A stretch of 16,143 bases of DNA from Clostridia bacterium (GTDB taxonomy: Bacteria > Bacillota > Clostridia > Christensenellales > Aristaeellaceae), in assembly GCA_017412445.1 (NCBI GenBank), contig JAFPYA010000033.1, positions 1 through 16,143 on the forward strand. Direction: 5' to 3'. Below are positions 13,983 to 16,143 of the stretch, in pieces. Within the stretch, counting starts at the first letter, position 1, and each line of letters opens with the position of its first letter. Made by a program: the position numbers and the translations under genes. Under the pieces are notes generated by a model that saw nothing but the letters and a program-made list of their open reading frames with translations, ran no database searches and was not told the origin of the DNA.

Positions 13983-15029
13983 TCAGCGCACCTTGCTTAC
14001 GCCGTCGCCGTAGATGGTCTGCCAGTCGTTTTTCATTGAAATGGGCATCCAGCCATAGGTGAGGCAAAGCTCCTCCATCTTGTCCGCCTTGCTCTGATTG
14101 CCGTTCTCGCGCTCGAGGTCGTCGCACAGGAGCATGAACGCCATGCTGGGATAGGGGTTGTTGTTGGTCACATATATGGCCATGCTGCTGTCGCCGGTGC
14201 TGTTGCCGAAGGACAGTACGGGCTGCTGGCCGATCTCCTGCATAATCACTATGACCTTGTTCATCTTGAGGTTTTTGGTGATGAAATCGCCGCCCAGTAT
14301 CAGGTCCTCCTCGGTCAGAAGCTGATAATTGAGCCCGTCAGCGTCGCCCTGATTGCGGGCGACGATGCTCTCATCTGAGCCTATGATCTGACGCGGAGGA
14401 ATGTCAAGTACGGAGTCCTTCAAAAGCCCGCGCACTATGAGGCGGTCGGTGCCGGAGACGATGTAGACCGTAAAGCCGTTCTGCTGCAGATACTCCACCA
14501 CCTCGACCATGGGCACATAGAAGCCCTCGCCGCGCGTCATGCCCTCGTAGCTGGGCATGGGCTGCTTTTTAAACTCCTGAATGTAGGCGCTGAAATCCGC
14601 AAGGGTCATGCCCGAAAACGCGGAGGCAACAGCCCTGCCGTGATCCACCTCAAGGCCGGTAAAGCTCATGCCGCTCTCGTTCTGCTCCTTTATCTTGAGC
14701 GCCGCCACGCGCTCCGCGTCGGTGGCCTTGTCCCTGTAGTCGGGATCCTCAAGCACGCGGTACTTGAGCAGCATGTAATCGAAATAGTTGGGATCGGTCT
14801 CGCAAAACAGCGTGCCGTCAAGATCGAACACGGCGATTCTGTCCTGAGGGGGAATGTAATCCTCACTGTTTTCATCGGTCACGGCGGTCACATATGCGAT
14901 AAGCGCCTCGCGGGCGGGCGCATTCGCCGTCCACGAGGACAAAGGCTGAGCGCCGGCTTCCTCCGCTGCGGCGGTGATGCCAAGCGCAAGCACGAGCGCC
15001 AGCAGCAATGCCAAAATGCGTTCTTTCAT
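13983..15029 (-). CDS. Secreted HAD-superfamily phosphatase
   Basis: 348 aa with an N-terminal signal peptide: KER, a run of Leu/Ala (ILALLLALVLALGITA), then an Ala-rich likely cleavage site near residue 20-24. It should therefore act outside the membrane. HAD motif I is FDLDGTLF (68-75), with D69 the nucleophile and D71 the acid/base. Motif II is IVSGT (190-194). The Lys of motif III is one of K252, K255 or K258 in ITKNLKMNKV. Motif IV is FGNSTGDSSM (274-283), with D280. The long helical insert after motif I is like the C1 cap of extracellular HAD phosphatases such as phosphorylcholine phosphatase. The substrate is unknown. AGGAG lies 9 bases before the ATG, and a promoter is visible at 15087-15115. 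A single-gene unit with its own terminator. Confidence 0.85.
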   Translation of the reverse strand: MKERILALLLALVLALGITAAAEEAGAQPLSSWTANAPAREALIAYVTAVTDENSEDYIPPQDRIAVFDLDGTLFCETDPNYFDYMLLKYRVLEDPDYRDKATDAERVAALKIKEQNESGMSFTGLEVDHGRAVASAFSGMTLADFSAYIQEFKKQPMPSYEGMTRGEGFYVPMVEVVEYLQQNGFTVYIVSGTDRLIVRGLLKDSVLDIPPRQIIGSDESIVARNQGDADGLNYQLLTEEDLILGGDFITKNLKMNKVIVIMQEIGQQPVLSFGNSTGDSSMAIYVTNNNPYPSMAFMLLCDDLERENGNQSKADKMEELCLTYGWMPISMKNDWQTIYGDGVSKVR

Positions 15030-15086
15030 GTCATTCTTCTCCTTTACCAGTTGCGTACGTTTGATTGAAACGCCCTTTGAGGCTAT

Positions 15087-15115
15087 ATTATACCACCCCG
15101 CGCTGCTTGTGTCCA
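15087..15115 (-). promoter_or_regulatory. Promoter of the secreted phosphatase gene
   Basis: On the - strand TGGACA (15115-15110), a 17-base spacer and TATAAT (15092-15087) form a near-consensus sigma-A promoter, with its start at about 15080, about 50 bases before the ATG. Confidence 0.8.
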
Positions 15116-15127
15116 GCTTTTAAGCTG
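15114..15127. promoter_or_regulatory. Palindrome at the edge of the -35 box in the divergent promoter region
   Basis: CAGCTT (15114-15119), TT, AAGCTG (15122-15127) is a perfect 6-bp inverted repeat that touches the -35 hexamer of the phosphatase promoter. It may be an operator, but at 12 matched bases it could also be chance. Confidence 0.35.
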
Positions 15128-15130
15128 AAT

Positions 15131-15157
15131 AAAAAGGCTTGCAAATTGCGCCTTTTT
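15131..15157. repeat. Inverted repeat overlapping the + strand promoter
   Basis: AAAAAGGC (15131-15138) and GCCTTTTT (15150-15157) are perfect inverted copies 11 bases apart and flank the TTGCAA -35 box (15139-15144). It could be an operator or a weak terminator blocking read-through between the divergent genes. Confidence 0.4.
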
Positions 15158-15167
15158 GCAATATAAT
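15139..15167 (+). promoter_or_regulatory. Promoter of the amidohydrolase gene
   Basis: TTGCAA (15139-15144), a 17-base spacer and TATAAT (15162-15167) form a near-consensus sigma-A promoter about 42 bases before the start of the gene at 15209. Confidence 0.75.
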
Positions 15168-15208
15168 ATGTTCAAATTGCACATAAAGCTTTCGGAGGCT
15201 GTGATTTT

Positions 15209-16143
15209 ATGAGGACGCTGATCAAAAACTGCAAGATTTATGACGGCACCGGCGCGGACGCCAAAATGGGCGACATACTTATCGAGGACGACAGAATAAT
15301 TAAAACCGGCGCATCTGTTTCAGACGAAGCAGACAAGGTTTTGGATTTAAACGGTCTGTCCGTGTCCTCAGGCTTCATAGACGGGCACTCACACAACGAC
15401 TGGTTTGCGATAAAGCAAAATCCCCTGCCCTATTTCGAACCGTTCATAAGGCATGGCATCACCACCTTCATAAGCGGCAACTGCGGCATATCCGAGGTGG
15501 GCTTTGAGCCCGACTGCCCGAACGTTGACAAGGTGGGCGCGGGGCTGTTCGGCTTTTACGACACTAAGGGCAAATACGGCCGCGTACAGGACTTTTTTGA
15601 GGCCGTGGACGGGAACATGCCATGCAACATGGCGGAGCTGGCCGGTCACTGCACCGCGAGAGCCGCGGTCGCGGGCTATGAAAACCGCAAGCTCACACCC
15701 GAGGAGGAAAAGCGCATGCTTGCGCTGCTCGAAAGCGCGCTGCAAAACGGTGCCTGCGGCCTTTCCCTCGGGCTCATGTACGAGCCGGGCGTGTACTCTG
15801 ACACCGAGGAGATACGCAAGGTCGCGGAGCTGTGCTTAAAGTACAATAAGCCCCTGACCGTGCACCCAAGGGCGGAATCCAAGGTCTCCATGTCCTATCC
15901 ACTCATAGGCCGTGCGCACATACTCAGGGCGCTGGACGAGCTGGTTGAAATATCCAAGGGCACTAAGCTCAAGCTGCAATACTCCCACGCCATATTCGTA
16001 GGCCGCAGCTCGCTCAAATACGAAAACGAGTTTTTGCGCGTCATAGACGAATTGCGAAAAGGCGGCGTGGACGCGATGTTCGACATATACAACGAGACGC
16101 TCGGCGTTTCGGTAATCACCGTGATACTGCCCGGCTGGTATCA
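15209..16143 (+). CDS. N-acyl-D-amino-acid deacylase-type amidohydrolase (3' truncated by window edge)
   Basis: GGAGG (15194-15198) precedes ATG 15209. 311 residues are visible and the frame is open to the end of the window. The N-terminus MRTLIKNCKIYDGTG...GDILIEDDRI is the small beta domain of amidohydrolases. SSGFIDGHSHNDW (53-65) supplies the metal-binding HxH (H60, H62) and its following Asp. FISGNCGIS (88-95) is the hallmark of D-aminoacylase/D-glutamate deacylase-type enzymes, where this Cys is a metal ligand. ACGLSLGLMYEPG and LTVHPRAES, then LQYSHAIF, are further family blocks. Such enzymes hydrolyse N-acyl-D-amino acids, usually in the cytoplasm; related dipeptidases and dihydroorotases share the fold. 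Exact substrate cannot be read. Divergent from the phosphatase gene. Confidence 0.9.
   Translation, partial: MRTLIKNCKIYDGTGADAKMGDILIEDDRIIKTGASVSDEADKVLDLNGLSVSSGFIDGHSHNDWFAIKQNPLPYFEPFIRHGITTFISGNCGISEVGFEPDCPNVDKVGAGLFGFYDTKGKYGRVQDFFEAVDGNMPCNMAELAGHCTARAAVAGYENRKLTPEEEKRMLALLESALQNGACGLSLGLMYEPGVYSDTEEIRKVAELCLKYNKPLTVHPRAESKVSMSYPLIGRAHILRALDELVEISKGTKLKLQYSHAIFVGRSSLKYENEFLRVIDELRKGGVDAMFDIYNETLGVSVITVILPGWY

Overview
The window looks like a chromosomal segment of a GC-rich Bacillota (Clostridia-type, probably gut-associated) genome. The signs are a glgC-glgD-glgA cluster (the GlgC/GlgD pair is a Bacillota trait), a T-box riboswitch, strong AGGAGG-type ribosome binding sites, consensus sigma-A promoters and an ECF-family transporter. 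Isoleucine is often coded by ATA despite the high GC. No phage, transposon, CRISPR array, tRNA or rRNA gene was seen.

Layout. (1) 2-3468, + strand: glycogen synthesis operon with the 3' half of glgC, complete glgD, and glgA carrying an unusual Lys/Ala/Pro-rich tail. It ends in a 13-bp hairpin shared with the converging gene. (2) 9307-3547, - strand: a perfect-consensus promoter drives a tryptophan T-box leader (specifier UGG, bulge UGGC, terminator). Below it lie a TrpP-like S-component, two ECF ATPases and EcfT, then two uroporphyrinogen-decarboxylase-superfamily proteins. I see no convincing terminator between ecfT and the first of these, so all six genes may form one tryptophan-responsive unit. 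(3) 9311-9879: a mostly non-coding stretch with a possible 59-aa gene or remnant on the - strand, and, at its right end, a consensus promoter with a perfect inverted repeat over the -35 box. (4) 9880-13887, + strand: a third UroD/MtaA-like protein with an intact Zn motif, then a GH38 alpha-mannosidase. (5) 13915-15208: a strong terminator and a secreted HAD-type phosphatase on the - strand, then a divergent promoter region. (6) 15209 to the end, + strand: 5' part of an N-acyl-D-amino-acid deacylase-type amidohydrolase.

How the genes work together. GlgC/GlgD make ADP-glucose and GlgA polymerises it. The T-box should sense uncharged tRNA-Trp and switch on a dedicated ECF transporter, which points to tryptophan (or a close analogue) as cargo; this is unusual because ECF systems mostly carry vitamins and metals. 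The three UroD-superfamily proteins resemble corrinoid/methyl-transfer enzymes, but no corrinoid protein is in the window, so their substrates are unknown. The right half (mannosidase, secreted phosphatase, D-aminoacylase) suggests breakdown of glycans and acylated amino acids.
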